A DNA stretch of 64,000 bases from Hordeum vulgare subsp. vulgare. Lineage: Eukaryota; Streptophyta; Magnoliopsida; Poales; Poaceae. The notes under the pieces are model-generated. The model had not been told where the DNA came from, did not search any database, and saw only the letters and a list, made by a program, of their open reading frames with translations. The translations under genes and the position numbers were made by a program. Where the stretch lies: contig NC_058523.1 in NCBI RefSeq assembly GCF_904849725.1, positions 340,917,948 through 340,981,947 on the forward strand, written 5' to 3'. This document shows positions 44,780 through 56,188 of the stretch, piece by piece. Within the stretch, counting starts at the first letter, position 1. The number at the start of each line of letters is the position of its first letter.

Positions 44780-47700
44780 TGTAACATCCCAAATTTTGGA
44801 ATGTTAATATAATTATTAGAATTATTGTTTGTCTGTTTGAGTGATTGAAACTTGAGTGAAATTTGAAACTTTTCAAAAAAAAACTTTTGAATGAGAGGAA
44901 ATAAAATGACTTTCCCCTTTTTCGGTGAATTCAAATTCACCCATTTAAAATCAATTTAAAATCAAATTCTATTTTTTCTCCACTCAAGAAATGCGAGGAA
45001 TAAATTCTTGCCAAGCAACAAAGAGAGGAGGAACATGACCCTCCAAAAACCAGGGGCATTCATTGAAATATTTTGAGCCAAGAAAAAACCAAAATTTAAT
45101 TTGAGAAAATAATTGCAAAAAGAAATAATGCTTTTAGGGATTTTTTGGAAAAACATTTTTTTAAGTTTTTATTTTGGCTGTGGAAAAATGCCCATCATTT
45201 AGATTTTTTTTTTCTGATAATTTTAGTGTATAGAAACTCTATATTCCGAATTGATTTGATTTCCCTTTTATCGTTTTAGTTTCCTAGTTTTGAAAAAAGG
45301 AAAGAAATCGCGTTTAATAGGAAATAAAGAGCTGGCCCATTAAGGAGTTTCCAAATCTGGCCCATTTAGTATCTTCTCCTTCCTCGTTACCAGGAACTTC
45401 CATGGCAGGAACCAAGAGATCCTCCCCTTCCGGAATTCGCGAATCTCCTTCCCTCCCAGCACCTCCTCGCCACCTATAAAGGATCCCCTCGTCCTTCTCA
45501 TTCCATTCCCCTCGAGAAACGTCCCGTTCCCATGCCCGTAGCATCTCTCCACCACCTCCCCTTTCCCCTATCAAGAACGCACCACGGAGTTCTCCCGTGT
45601 CGCCCGTGCGCCACCTCCAGCCCCCCTGCACCACCTCCAGCGACTTCCCTACCTCGCCGCCACCCTCCTCCATCGCACCCCCACCCCCGCCGGCGACCTC
45701 CCCACCTCGCCGGAGCAGCTACCTCGTCGGAGTTCTTCCTCTCTCTCACCCATGGTGAGATTCACGAAATCCCGTATTGCAGTTTTTTCAGAAAATTGCA
45801 ATCTTAGAAAATTCATATCTATTAGTCTATAACTCCGAATTAGGTGATTCTTTTTGCGTTGGATCACAAATTTTATGTAGTTCCTGCAGATATATAATTT
45901 GTCTATGTTTGGATTTATAAAATTTGAATTAGATCAGATTTGATTTAAAGCTTGTTTTGCTTATACCGGGAGTTTAAAAATAGCTTTTAAATTGATTCTT
46001 TTTGCCGCTGTTTCCTAGTGATCATATCTTTCAGTAGTTTAAGTTTCAATTTTTTTTAAATATTTTTACTTAGGGTTTTAAGCAAAACAGATTCTGTTTT
46101 AGCCTTTTTTGTTTTCTTGCTATTTCTTTTGTATTAATTGTTCTTAATTTGTTTATTTTTGTAATTGTGACACGTTATATTTTGTTTTCTGATATTTACC
46201 AGTAACTTTTCAACAACAACAAAATTTTATTTTATTTATTCTTATGTGTTTGCATGGAATCAATTATAGTTCTATACTAACTTGCGAATTAATTGCATTG
46301 CTAGTTTGATTTTCTATTTTGAAAATACTTATAAAATAATATTGTTTTGTAAATTTTACTTCTGTTATATTAGTTACTTTATATTTTGTTTTCTGTTATT
46401 TTTTCTATTTTAGTGTTTTATTTTCAGTTAGAACAAAAACTATATAGTGTTTGATGTAGTAGAAGGCTTCCTAGCTTCTTTGAAGTTTCCTTTGAATTTT
46501 TATCCGCTCTCTCTTATTGATTTTTGATTGCATCAACTTTTATTGCTGTTTGTTAATTGATTGCTAGAATGATTGCTAGTGTGAGTGCTTATGTGAATAC
46601 TATGTTTGATTATATAGATTTCATCGGAGAGTGACGAATAGTTCTATCATGTATTTCCCGAGAACGAAAATTCTTCTTCGTCAACATCACCAGGCAAGTC
46701 ATCTGATCATGTATCACCTATGTTTTATGCATCGTAGTTCTACCATCCTATGCCCAATTGCATGCTGACTAGGTACTTGGAAATTATGGTTACATATTGT
46801 AGTATCATGTGGTAGGCACCCAACAACCCCGTTACTAGGCCCGGGACGACAAATTTCATATTGCTATGCTTGAGTAGACGGGATTCTGGTTGAGAGTTTA
46901 TCACGAGTGATGTGAGAATAATTTAATAACCAAGACCGGTTAAGTCAAGACTTTTCAAGACCTCGTGATGCAATGCAACTCTGGGTGAAGGACGGTTGAT
47001 CGGCTCCCTGGAGAAACCAGTGGATGACCCGGGATGCTGGAGACGGCCATGACATCTTGCGGAAAGATTCACCCAGGCTCAAAGAGACGGACGGATATTT
47101 TCAAGACCCAAGGCTTACCTGCACAGCCACAAGTCATTATGGGCTCTGGCTTGGTTGGACAACGCGGCGACTCTGGACAGGCGGTGCTAGCAGATGTAGA
47201 AGAACGGTAGGAATGGATGGGCACCGACAGGGATTCAGAGGGACCAGTTGAAAGACCATGTTTTGATCATCCGGTCTTCAAACACCCTGAAGTGCGAGGA
47301 CATACACGGAGGCGATCAAATCTTGTGGGGAACGTGTGCAAAACTCTGCAGAGTACTCAAACCTAATCGATTAGCCGTGTCCACGGTCATGGACAACTTG
47401 AGCCAAAGGAACTGAAGTTATCTGAAATTCTGAACACCATTATAAATACTTGATGAGGGTAATATTGATAACTTGGGTATGAGAACTGGTTGTCGGAACC
47501 ATCTCATTAACAACCAACAGCGTAGTAATATTTTGCTTTTAGCCCCTCTCTTGTTGTAGGAGAAAACTTGCTTTCCGCTAAAAACTTATAGCCCCACCTG
47601 CCATATATGCATATAGTATAGATGACATTTTACCCCCTCTCATATGTGACTTGCCGGCATATTCAATATGCTGACCTACACGGCTCCAACGTCTTATGTT

Positions 47701-47953
47701 GCAGATATTTTTCTTCGACGAGTAAGAGTACGATTCAGGGTTACGGTCTACACTCAACTTGTCGTTGGTGTTTATTGGGACTCCACTCCCTTGACTGCTT
47801 CCGCTGAGATATTTAAGGTATATATCAGTTTTACGCTATTTACATGTGATTGCACTTTGATATATACATTGATGTGCTGTGTGTGCCAGCATACTGATCC
47901 AGGGATGGCACAGAAACACAGAGGCTTGACTCGTTTGGAGTCGGGTTGCTACA
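44780..47953 (+). repeat. 5' LTR of element J
   Basis: 3174 bp. By eye I count roughly 25-30 substitutions against the 3' LTR (about 0.9 percent). Near 44950 it lacks about 70 bp present at 51363-51444 of the 3' LTR; the left copy instead has a repeated ATTTAAAATCA. Confidence 0.92.
45470..45760 (+). promoter_or_regulatory. Promoter and leader of the element J LTR
   Basis: TATA box CCTATAAAGG (45474-45483), then a pyrimidine-rich leader. A leader ATG at 45532 opens 91 codons of Pro/Ser/Arg-rich sequence, identical in the other LTR at 52013, which is probably just GC-rich leader. CCATG|GTGAGA (donor near 45755) is a possible 5' splice site, with TTATGTTGCAG (47694-47704) as a possible acceptor before the LTR end. 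The same signals lie at about 51955-52240 in the 3' LTR. Confidence 0.5.
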
Positions 47954-47957
47954 GAAA

Positions 47958-47969
47958 TGGTATCAGAGC
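47958..47969 (+). other. Primer binding site of element J
   Basis: TGGTATCAGAGC, complementary to the 3' end of initiator tRNA-Met, lies four bases after the 5' LTR end. Confidence 0.9.
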
Positions 47970-48449
47970 ACATGTTGAGTGTAGGACGTGATCCTAGAAA
48001 CTGGAATTTCTTAGGATAGGATCTCTCAAAAAATCTTATTTTTGAGAACACCTTTCACTTCTCATCTCTTCTGATTTCATCAAATGTTCCCTCTCACCTC
48101 AAATAGTTATACAATCCCCTTACCCCTTTGACCTCATGAAGAATCAACGGAGTTCTACTTCAAAGTAAAGAGGATTTCACCATGCATTTGAAGAATTGAA
48201 GCTACACCCATTGAAGACCCTCAAGACCCGAAGAACTCGAAGACCCTGAAGTGTTCGAATAATTATATGACCATTAGTAGTCCAAACCCCTTTTGTATAC
48301 TCATGTTAGATACGATGATTTGTGAGCTGTCATTGGTGTGTGTTTTCCGACAGCCACAAATAAAACCTATTCTCAAAAATATTGTTTGTATTGTGTGTAT
48401 CTCCCTCCCTCTCTTACCCGTCTCATCCCCAAAACCTCAACCCTACCAG

Positions 48450-49398
48450 ATGGAGTATGAAGCTGGACTTGTAGTCTCTGGACCAATGACCCAGCTGGAG
48501 GCTGAAATATGGATTCAGAACATGGAGAACCACTTCGGGAGCAACTTGATCTCAAGGAAGTATGAAGTGGAACACGCTCTTCAGTACTTTACACAAAGTG
48601 CTGCAATCTGGTGGAAAATGCACCATACAAGGATTTAGTGGAGCAGAAACTTGGGACGAATTCAAGAACACTCTATTAAGATCCCAGCTTATTCAGAAGT
48701 GCTATGAAAATCCGAAGGAGAAGACTTGTGCATGCAAGATCTGTGGAGAAATAGGACACACCCAGGAAGAACACCAGGATGGATGCACTCATTGTGAAGA
48801 AAATCACCCAACTGAGGAGTGCCCAAGTAGTCAGGTGACTTGTTTCCTTTGTGAAGGAACCAACCACTATCCAACTCAGTGTCACATTTACCCCAAGGTA
48901 CAACAAGTTGTCCAACAGCAGAAAGAAGCAACGAAGGAAACACTCAAGAAGAAGATTCTAGAAGAGCCGATGATGAAAGAAAATATTGAAGACCCTGATG
49001 GACAAGGTCTGACCAAATTTTTCTCCAATGCATGCTACTCATGTGGAGAAGAAGGACATTATTCACAGGATTGCACGAAGGGAAGCCAAGAGTATCTGGG
49101 AAACTTCCCGACGGAAAAAGTGGAGATTGATCCACTTGAAATAGAAGAACTGGCCAAAATGAAGGAGTCTGGAAAGAAGAAAAAGTACCCTCGAAAGAGC
49201 CAAATCTCTGCAGACATAGACCCGAGTCATGTCAGATGTTACAAGTGTATGGAATTTGTCCACCACAAATACATGTGCTCCGGAAGGAAGTCGGAAACCC
49301 AAGGAGAAAAAGCAAACACTAAGACGCCTCGAGACTTGTCAGAACTCATTTGCTTTCGTTGCAAGGAAGCAGGACATTTTGCTAGCGATTGTCCATAA
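48450..49398 (+). pseudogene. Gag of element J with six zinc-knuckle motifs
   Basis: The capsid-like start (MEYEAGLVVSGPMTQLEAEI, then EHALQYFTQSAAIWW) runs in one frame. A one-base shift near 48620-48640 moves it to the frame that continues to the stop at 49398. In that frame follow CKICGEIGHTQEEH, CTHCEENHPTEEC, CFLCEGTNHYPTQC, CYSCGEEGHYSQDC, CYKCMEFVHHKYMC and CFRCKEAGHFASDC. Four keep the full CX2CX4HX4C spacing. The first ends in His and the second is one residue short between C and H. Three cluster N-terminally and three lie C-terminally, separated by Lys/Glu-rich linkers. Plant gags usually have one or two knuckles. Expected role: packaging and RNA binding. Confidence 0.75.
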
Positions 49399-49775
49399 AG
49401 GAAGAAAGCTAAGAAGGAGTAGTTAAGTTTTGACTGCGGCAATTAGTGTAATCTGAAGCACTCTTGTTTTTCATGAGATCATGGAGTGAAAATTTTTGTA
49501 ACAGAAGTCCCCGAGATTGTAATAACATCATGAATAAATGGAATTTATTGTCTCATGATTGCCTATGTTGAAAATGTATGCGTTGTTTCTCTTCGAACAA
49601 AGATCTCTGAACAATTATGAGGATATGAGAAAATATGGTCTATGCAGGCATGAGTATAATTCATTTAAGTGTGGTAGTAATCGGTAAACCCACAGGATCC
49701 ACTGAGTAGGAATGTACCATGATTACCAAGGAGACACATACATTCCTCTGAGTACCTATTTACTGACACCTGCAG

Positions 49776-50231
49776 ATGACAACTCTCTACGAGTCATTCC
49801 TCAAGGGCCCAGAAACGATCATGACCCTCACCAGTGACCATGATTACCCAAAAATCCTAAAGGACATGATGAAGCACATTCATCTTGAAGGAGATGCAGT
49901 CTACAATGGCTACCCGTTCATGGAAAGTGGAGTAGAACTTTGGTATGTGGAAGTACACCTCCACCATGTGAAAGGAGTTTGTCCAAAGACTATGGGGCAA
50001 TACTTTTTCATTTCACGTGTACCACGAGCAACCTTCTTTGATGTTGTTCGTGAAGCTGCCATGGAAGCCATACGTCAGATTGGAGAAATACTTGAAGCAA
50101 GACTCCGTCATACCCAGGAATACCTGAGTGAGGTACGTGCGGAGAAGATGGAGATGAAGCTCATGACCACCATGATGAAGCGAAAGATGGATGATTTCAA
50201 GGAGCACCTCGGAAGGTTCGAGTGGAACTAA
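49776..50231 (+). CDS. Unidentified 151-aa accessory ORF of element J
   Basis: Opens with MTTLYESFLKGPETIM about 380 bases after gag and ends ...EHLGRFEWN. The central part (VELWYVEVHLHHVKG, then TFFDVVREAAMEAIRQIGEI) looks like a small alpha/beta fold followed by a helix. The last ~45 residues are highly charged and probably helical (EYLSEVRAEKMEMKL). I see no catalytic motif, zinc site, signal peptide or membrane segment. I have a weak recollection of similar short proteins in other grass repeats. It is intact while gag is frameshifted, which could be chance at this age. Function unknown. Confidence 0.5.
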   Translation: MTTLYESFLKGPETIMTLTSDHDYPKILKDMMKHIHLEGDAVYNGYPFMESGVELWYVEVHLHHVKGVCPKTMGQYFFISRVPRATFFDVVREAAMEAIRQIGEILEARLRHTQEYLSEVRAEKMEMKLMTTMMKRKMDDFKEHLGRFEWN

Positions 50232-51188
50232 AGTACCTCCAAGAGAGACAGATGAATAAAGTTGGCAGAAATGCTTGACCATACCGAACAATGTGGATGG
50301 CAGCATTTGTAATAAATTACTTTTGAGTTAGAATTTTGAAGAAAGCAAGGATGTAATAAAAGATTGATTATGAAATGAATATGATTTATGGAAGAAGCTA
50401 AGATGGATCAGCAAACATTTTCTTAGGAGCATACGAAAACCCGAGAGTTGTGAAAATACGATAGATGTTTTGTTCAGCTTGCAGAACCAATGTATTATCC
50501 GAACTTCATGGACAAGAGAAATTCCGCAATGCTTGTGAGGATGCCCAAGTGTTAGAATGCGAGATTCGCTAAACCTTATATAGAGAAATGATTTGGGTGC
50601 GGAATGGATTGATCACCATGACGACTTACTCTTATCATTTATCTTGCTATTCGGAATGGTAAATCTGAGAGACTTACCCATAGAGAGAGAGACGACGTTC
50701 TTTGAAGCTTTTGTTTAAGCCTTAGAATGGTATGCTGAAAGCCCCATGTACATGGCACTTGTTGTCACGCGTAAGAAATTTTATGGTGAGGATGAAACCA
50801 AGACCCCTCTCTCTGCAGGATAACCACAAATGGTAGACCAGCATGACAACCATCGATATGTTATTTAGAATTGACCATGAGACTGTCAGTTAAGAAGACC
50901 CAGTAACGGAAGAAGCTTATATCAACAGAAGAACCCTCGTTTTAATGGAAACGTTATGAATATAACGGAAGAGCATCACGAGAGGAGTTAGTATGAAGAC
51001 TGTGAGGAGTCAGATGCCAAAACCCGAGAGGAATTCTAAAATTTTGAGGGACCGGTAATTCTTATTTTAAGTGCGGTAACACCCCACTTTTCCGGAGGTT
51101 GGATTTGTTAGAAGACCTCCAAACCATAACCTTTCTTTCTAGCCTCTTCGAATCTCGAGGACGAGATTCATTTTAAGTGTGGTAGGTT
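50232..51188 (+). other. Non-coding 3' interior of element J
   Basis: About 950 bp with no supportable ORF and no integrase or RT motif. It ends in a purine-rich stretch (AAGTGTGGTAGGTT, 51175-51188) that serves as the polypurine tract before the 3' LTR. Confidence 0.7.
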
Positions 51189-54100
51189 TGTAACATCCCA
51201 AATTTTGGATTGTTAATATAATTATTAGAATGATTGTTTGTCTGTTTGAGTGATTGAAACTTGAGTGAAATTTGAAACTTTTCAAAAAAAAACTTTTGAA
51301 TGAGAGGAAATAAAATGACTTTCCCCTTTTCCGGTGAATTCAAATTCACCCATTTAAAATCAATGAGAGGAGATAGCATGACTTGTTCAACTATAAAGAA
51401 TTTGAATGAAGGTGGCATTTGAATTTCTTACAATTTTTGTTTTGCAATTCTATTTTTTCTCCACTCAAGAAATGCGAGGAATAAATTCTTGCCAAGCAAC
51501 AAAGAGAGGAGGAACATGACCCTCCAAAAACCAGGGGCATTCATTGAAATATTTTGAGCCAAGAAAAAACCAAAATTTAATTTGAGAAAATAAATGCAAA
51601 AAGAAATAATGCTTTTTGGGATTTTTTGGAAAAACATTTTTTTAAGTTTTTATTTTGGCTGTGGAAAAATGCCCATCATTTAGATTTTATTTTTCTGATA
51701 ATTTTAGTGTATAGAAACTCTATATTCCGAATTGATTTGATTTCCCTTTTATCGTTTTAGTTTCCTAGTTTTGAAAAAAGGAAAGAAATCGCGTTTAATA
51801 GGAAATAAAGAGCTGGCCCATTAAGGAGTTTCCAAATCTGGCCCATTTAGTATCTTCTCCTTCCTCGTTACCAGGAACTTCCATGGCAGGAACCAAGAGA
51901 TCCTCCCCTTCCGGAATTCGCGAATCTCCTTCCCTCCCAGCACCTCCTCGCCACCTATAAAGGATCCCCTCGTCCTTCTCATTCCATTCCCCTCGAGAAA
52001 CGTCCCGTTCCCATGCCCGTAGCATCTCTCCACCACCTCCCCTTTCCCCTATCAAGAACGCACCACGGAGTTCTCCCGTGTCGCCCGTGCGCCACCTCCA
52101 GCCCCCCTGCACCACCTCCAGCGACTTCCCTACCTCGCCGCCACCCTCCTCCATCGCACCCCCACCCCCGCCGGCGACCTCCCCACCTCGCCGGAGCAGC
52201 TACCTCGTCGGAGTTCTTCCTCTCTCTCACCCATGGTGAGATTCACGAAATCCCGTATTGCAGTTTTTTCAGAAAATTGCAATCTTAGAAAATTCATATC
52301 TATTAGTCTATAACTCCGAATTAGGTGATTCTTTTTGCGTTGGATCACAAATTTTATGTAGTTCCTGCAGATATATAATTTGTCTATGTTTGGATTTATA
52401 AAATTTGAATTAGATCAGATTTGATTTAAAGCTTGTTTTGCTTATACCGGGAGTTTAAAAATAGCTTTTAAATTGATTCTTTTTGCCGCTGTTTCCTAGT
52501 GATCATATCTTTCAGTAGTTTAAGTTTCAATTTTTTAAAATATTTTTACTTAGGGTTTTAAGCAAAACAGATTTTGTTTTAGCCTTTTTTGTTTTCTTGC
52601 TATTTCTTTTGTATTAATTGTTCTTAATTTGTTTATTTTTGTAATTGTGACACGTTATATTTTGTTTTCTGATATTTACCAATAACTTTTCAACAACAAC
52701 AAAATTTTATTTTATTTATTCTTATGTGTTTGCATGGAATCAATTATAGTTCTATACTAACTTGCGAATTAATTGCATTGCTAGTTTGATTTTCTATTTT
52801 GAAAATACTTATAAAATAATATTGTTTTGTAAATTTTACTTCTGTTATATTAGTTATTTTATATTTTTTTTCTGTTATTTTTTCTATTTTAGTGTTTTAT
52901 TTTCAGTTAGCACAAAAACTATATAGTGTTTGATGTAGTAGAAGGCTTCCTAGCTTCTTTGAAGTTTCCTTTGAATTTTTATCCGCTCTCTCTTATTGAT
53001 TTTTGATTGCATAAACTTTTATTGCTGTTTGTTAATTGATTTCTAGAATGATTGCTAGTGTGAGTGCTTATGTGAATACTATGTTTGATTATATAGATTT
53101 CATCGGAGAGTGACGAATAGTTCTATCACGTATTTCCCGAGAACGAAAATTCTTCTTCGTAAACATCACCAGGCAAGTCATCTGATCATGTATCACCTAT
53201 GTTTTATGCATCGTAGTTCTACCATCCTATGCCCAATTGCATGCTGACTAGGTACTTGGAAATTATGGTTACATATTGTAGTATCATGTCGTAGGCACCC
53301 AACAACCCCGTTACTAGGCCCGGGACGACAAATTTCATATTGCTATGCTTGAGTAGACGGGATTCTGGTTGAGAGTTTATCACGAGTGATGTGAGAATAA
53401 TTTAATAACCAAGACCGGTTAAGTCAAGACTTTTCAAGACCTCGTGATGCAATGCAAGTCTGGGTGAAGGACGGTTGATCGGCTCCCTGGAGAAACCAGT
53501 GGATGACCCGGGATGCTGGAGACGGCCATGACATCTTGCGGAAAGCTTCACCCAGGCTCAAAGAGACGGACGGATATTTTCAAGATCCAAGGCTTACCTG
53601 CACAGCCACAAGTCATTATGGGCTCTGGCTTGGTTGGACAACGCGGCGACTCTGGACAGGCGGTGCTAGCAGATGTAGAAGAACGGTAGGAATGGATGGG
53701 CACCGACAGGGATTCAGAGGGACCAATTGAAAGACCATGTTTTGATCATCCGGTCTTCAAACACCCTGAAGTGCGAGGACATACACGGAGGCGATCAAAT
53801 CTTGTGGGGAACGTGTGCAAAACTCTGCAGAGTACTCAAACCTAATCGATTAGCCGTGTCCACGGTCATGGACAACTTGAGCCAAAGGAACTGAAGTTAT
53901 CTGAAATTCTGAACACCATTTTAAATACTTGATGAGGGTAATATTGATAACTTGGGTATGAGAACTGGTTGGCGGAACCATCTCATTAACAACCAACAGC
54001 GTAGTAATATTTTGCTTTTAGCCCCTCTCTTGTTGTAGGAGAAAACTTGCTTTCCGCTAAAAACTTATAGCCCCACCTGCCATATATGCATATAGTATAG

Positions 54101-54432
54101 ATGACATTTTACCCCCTCTCATATGTGACTTGCCGGCATATTCAATATGCTGACCTACACGGCTCCAACATCTTATGTTGCAGATATTTTTCTTCGACGA
54201 GTAAGAGTACGATTCAGGGTTACGGTCTACACTCAACTTGTCGTTGGTGTTTATTGGGACTCCACTCCCTTGACTGCTTCCGCTGAGATATTTAAGGTAT
54301 ATATCAGTTTTACGCTATTTACATGTGATTGCACTTTGATATATACATTGATGTGCTGTGTGTGCCAGCATACTGATCCAGGGATGGCACAGAAACACAG
54401 AGGCTTGACTCGTTTTGAGTCGGGTCACTACA
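51189..54432 (+). repeat. 3' LTR of element J
   Basis: 3244 bp, TGTAACATCCC...GGGTCACTACA, followed by the TTGTC target duplication. Compared with the 5' LTR it has ~70 extra bases at about 51363-51444 and otherwise scattered single changes. Confidence 0.92.
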
Positions 54433-56132
54433 TTGTCATTCGGAGATGTTTGCTCACACAGGACGTTGTTGAGTGTGGACATCCCTTCATGACATTGTTC
54501 CAAGTCTTTCTTCAAAGAAGTGACTTGGGCCTTGAGCTCTTTGATTTCCTCTGCACGGTTAGTATCAATGCAAGTACTAGAGGAAGTGTAAGCTTCAATG
54601 TTAGAGCAACAAGGCAAGGAAAGTAATTCATCACACGAGGTAGCAACATTATGAGTAGACAAATTACGAGGACTAGCACATGGAAATATAGTACTTTGAC
54701 TAGAAGTAGTGCCATTGTCCACATGAGGCTCACGTGATGTTACCTTGGTGATGATAGCCTCATGAGCTACCTTTTGCACATTATGGGATGTTAGAAGATC
54801 GGCATGAGAGCTTGTGAGCATTACATGGTTTTCTTCCAATTTCCCATAATTGCTAGTTAGTAAATCAAGTTGAGCACGTAGCTCAACATTCTCCTTCAAT
54901 GTTGATACTTCAAAAGAGATAGGGTTAGATGTACAAGTATCATCAACAATATGAGAGGAGTAAGTAGCGATTAGAGACTTCTCACGAGTAGATTGAAGCT
55001 CCTCAAATATCTTAGAGGTTTTGACGAGCTCTCCCTTGACATTCTTGCATTCAAGGAGAAGGACCTCAAAATCCTTTTTAAGTTTATCATGAGCAAATTC
55101 AATCTCTCCTTTTGAAGATCTTAAGTCTCTACATGCTTGATGACTCTTCTCAAGTTCATGTTCAAGTTGTTCACTTTTAGCTTGTTCATGATTAAGTGAA
55201 TCATTACAATTTTCAAAGTAAGCAAGAACATCTTGGAACCTTTGAAGAGCATTATTTTTAGTTTTATGAAGAATTTTACTGATCACATAGATATTTTCAG
55301 TCAAGTCATCATCATCATCCTCATCGCAAATATCATCGTTATTGCACAGGGAAGATGACACCTCATTATTACCTCTTGCCATGAGGCACATGTGAACTGG
55401 AGGAGTTGATGATGATTCTTTTGGTGAATCAGATTCTTCATTAGTCAAAAGTACTTCATATTTCTTGATTTCCCCTAAATGATTAGTCATAGAGCAACTA
55501 GGGAGAAACAAGATATTTTGATCGAGAGGACACGAGGAAGCAGGCATATCACCACAGACATTTGTCGAGGGATCTTTAGGTGAAATGCATGACCTATCAG
55601 CACAATAATTTACACTATGTGTGGTGCTAGATATGCTCGTGTCCATAGAGGCTATGACATCTTCATCAACATATATTTCTTCACTCACCATGTCATTACC
55701 TTGTGATATTGAAGATGCTTAGGTGTGCAAGCAATCGGATATGGAAGTAGTGGTGGACTCTTTAAGATCGAAAAGAGTGAAGAGCTCATGCACCAACTCC
55801 TTCATCATAATACCGTCTTCATCAAGATTGGACTCACCATATATATCTTCAAGTTTAGTCCAAACTTCATGAGCTCACTTGCAAGTCGAGATAGACTTAA
55901 ACACTTCAGGACTTATGGTTCGATGAATGGCAAGAAAAGCCTCACAATCAAGATACATTTCATTAGTAGATGAAGATGCATCATCCTTTTTGTCGGCAAT
56001 CCCTACAAGAACAATTCGTAAAGTATTTGGGCCCATGGCCCGAAAGTGATGAAGCATACGGATTCTCCATAGGGTATAATTTGTGCAATCAAAGTCAAAG
56101 GTGCCATTGTGCACTAATCCAATAGTCGACAT
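54433..56132 (-). pseudogene. Gag N-terminal part and coiled coil of element I
   Basis: On the minus strand the frame starts MSTIGLVHNGTFDFDCTNYT with the copia gag signature TNYTLWRIRMLHHF. It continues through AHEVWTKLEDIYGESNLDE and an acidic Ser-rich stretch into a long coiled coil (LKKDFEVLLLECKNVKGELV, LDLLTSNYGKLEENHVML) typical of SIRE/Maximus gags. Two in-frame stops (TGA near 55877, TAA near 55721) interrupt it. At 54433 it is broken by element J, whose LTR happens to extend the frame by 40 codons. It resumes at 44779 with the zinc-knuckle part. Confidence 0.82.
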
Positions 56133-56174
56133 CGATACTCTCTAGGTCGTGAAACCTAATTAAAGAGAGAACTA

Positions 56175-56186
56175 GCTCTGATACCA
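56175..56186 (-). other. Primer binding site of element I
   Basis: The minus strand reads TGGTATCAGAGC, matching initiator tRNA-Met, two bases from the 5' LTR. It fixes the element's orientation. Confidence 0.92.
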
Positions 56187-56188
56187 AT

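Larger units (their letters stand above)
44780..54432 (+). mobile_element. Element J: gypsy-like element with six-knuckle gag, extra ORF and no pol
   Basis: LTRs 44780-47953 and 51189-54432 start TGTAACATCCCAAATTTTG and end CTACA. A perfect 5-bp target duplication TTGTC occurs at 44775-44779 and 54433-54437, inside the gag of element I. The primer site TGGTATCAGAGC (47958-47969) fits initiator tRNA-Met. The internal region (3.2 kb) holds a broken gag (48450-49398) and an ORF of 151 codons (49776-50231), and otherwise nothing I recognise. Without protease, RT or integrase it must be mobilised in trans. It resembles large non-autonomous derivatives (long LTRs, short non-coding interior), but it keeps a gag. 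Confidence 0.9.

Noticed and set aside
45314..45867. Duplicate sets of Gly/Arg-rich and Pro-rich frames, repeated at 51795-52348
   Set aside because: Identical because they lie in the two LTRs of element J (promoter and leader). No protein family matches.
54315..54432. Last 40 codons of the minus-strand gag frame of element I
   Set aside because: Chance read-through into the LTR of element J past the TTGTC target duplication, not part of the protein.
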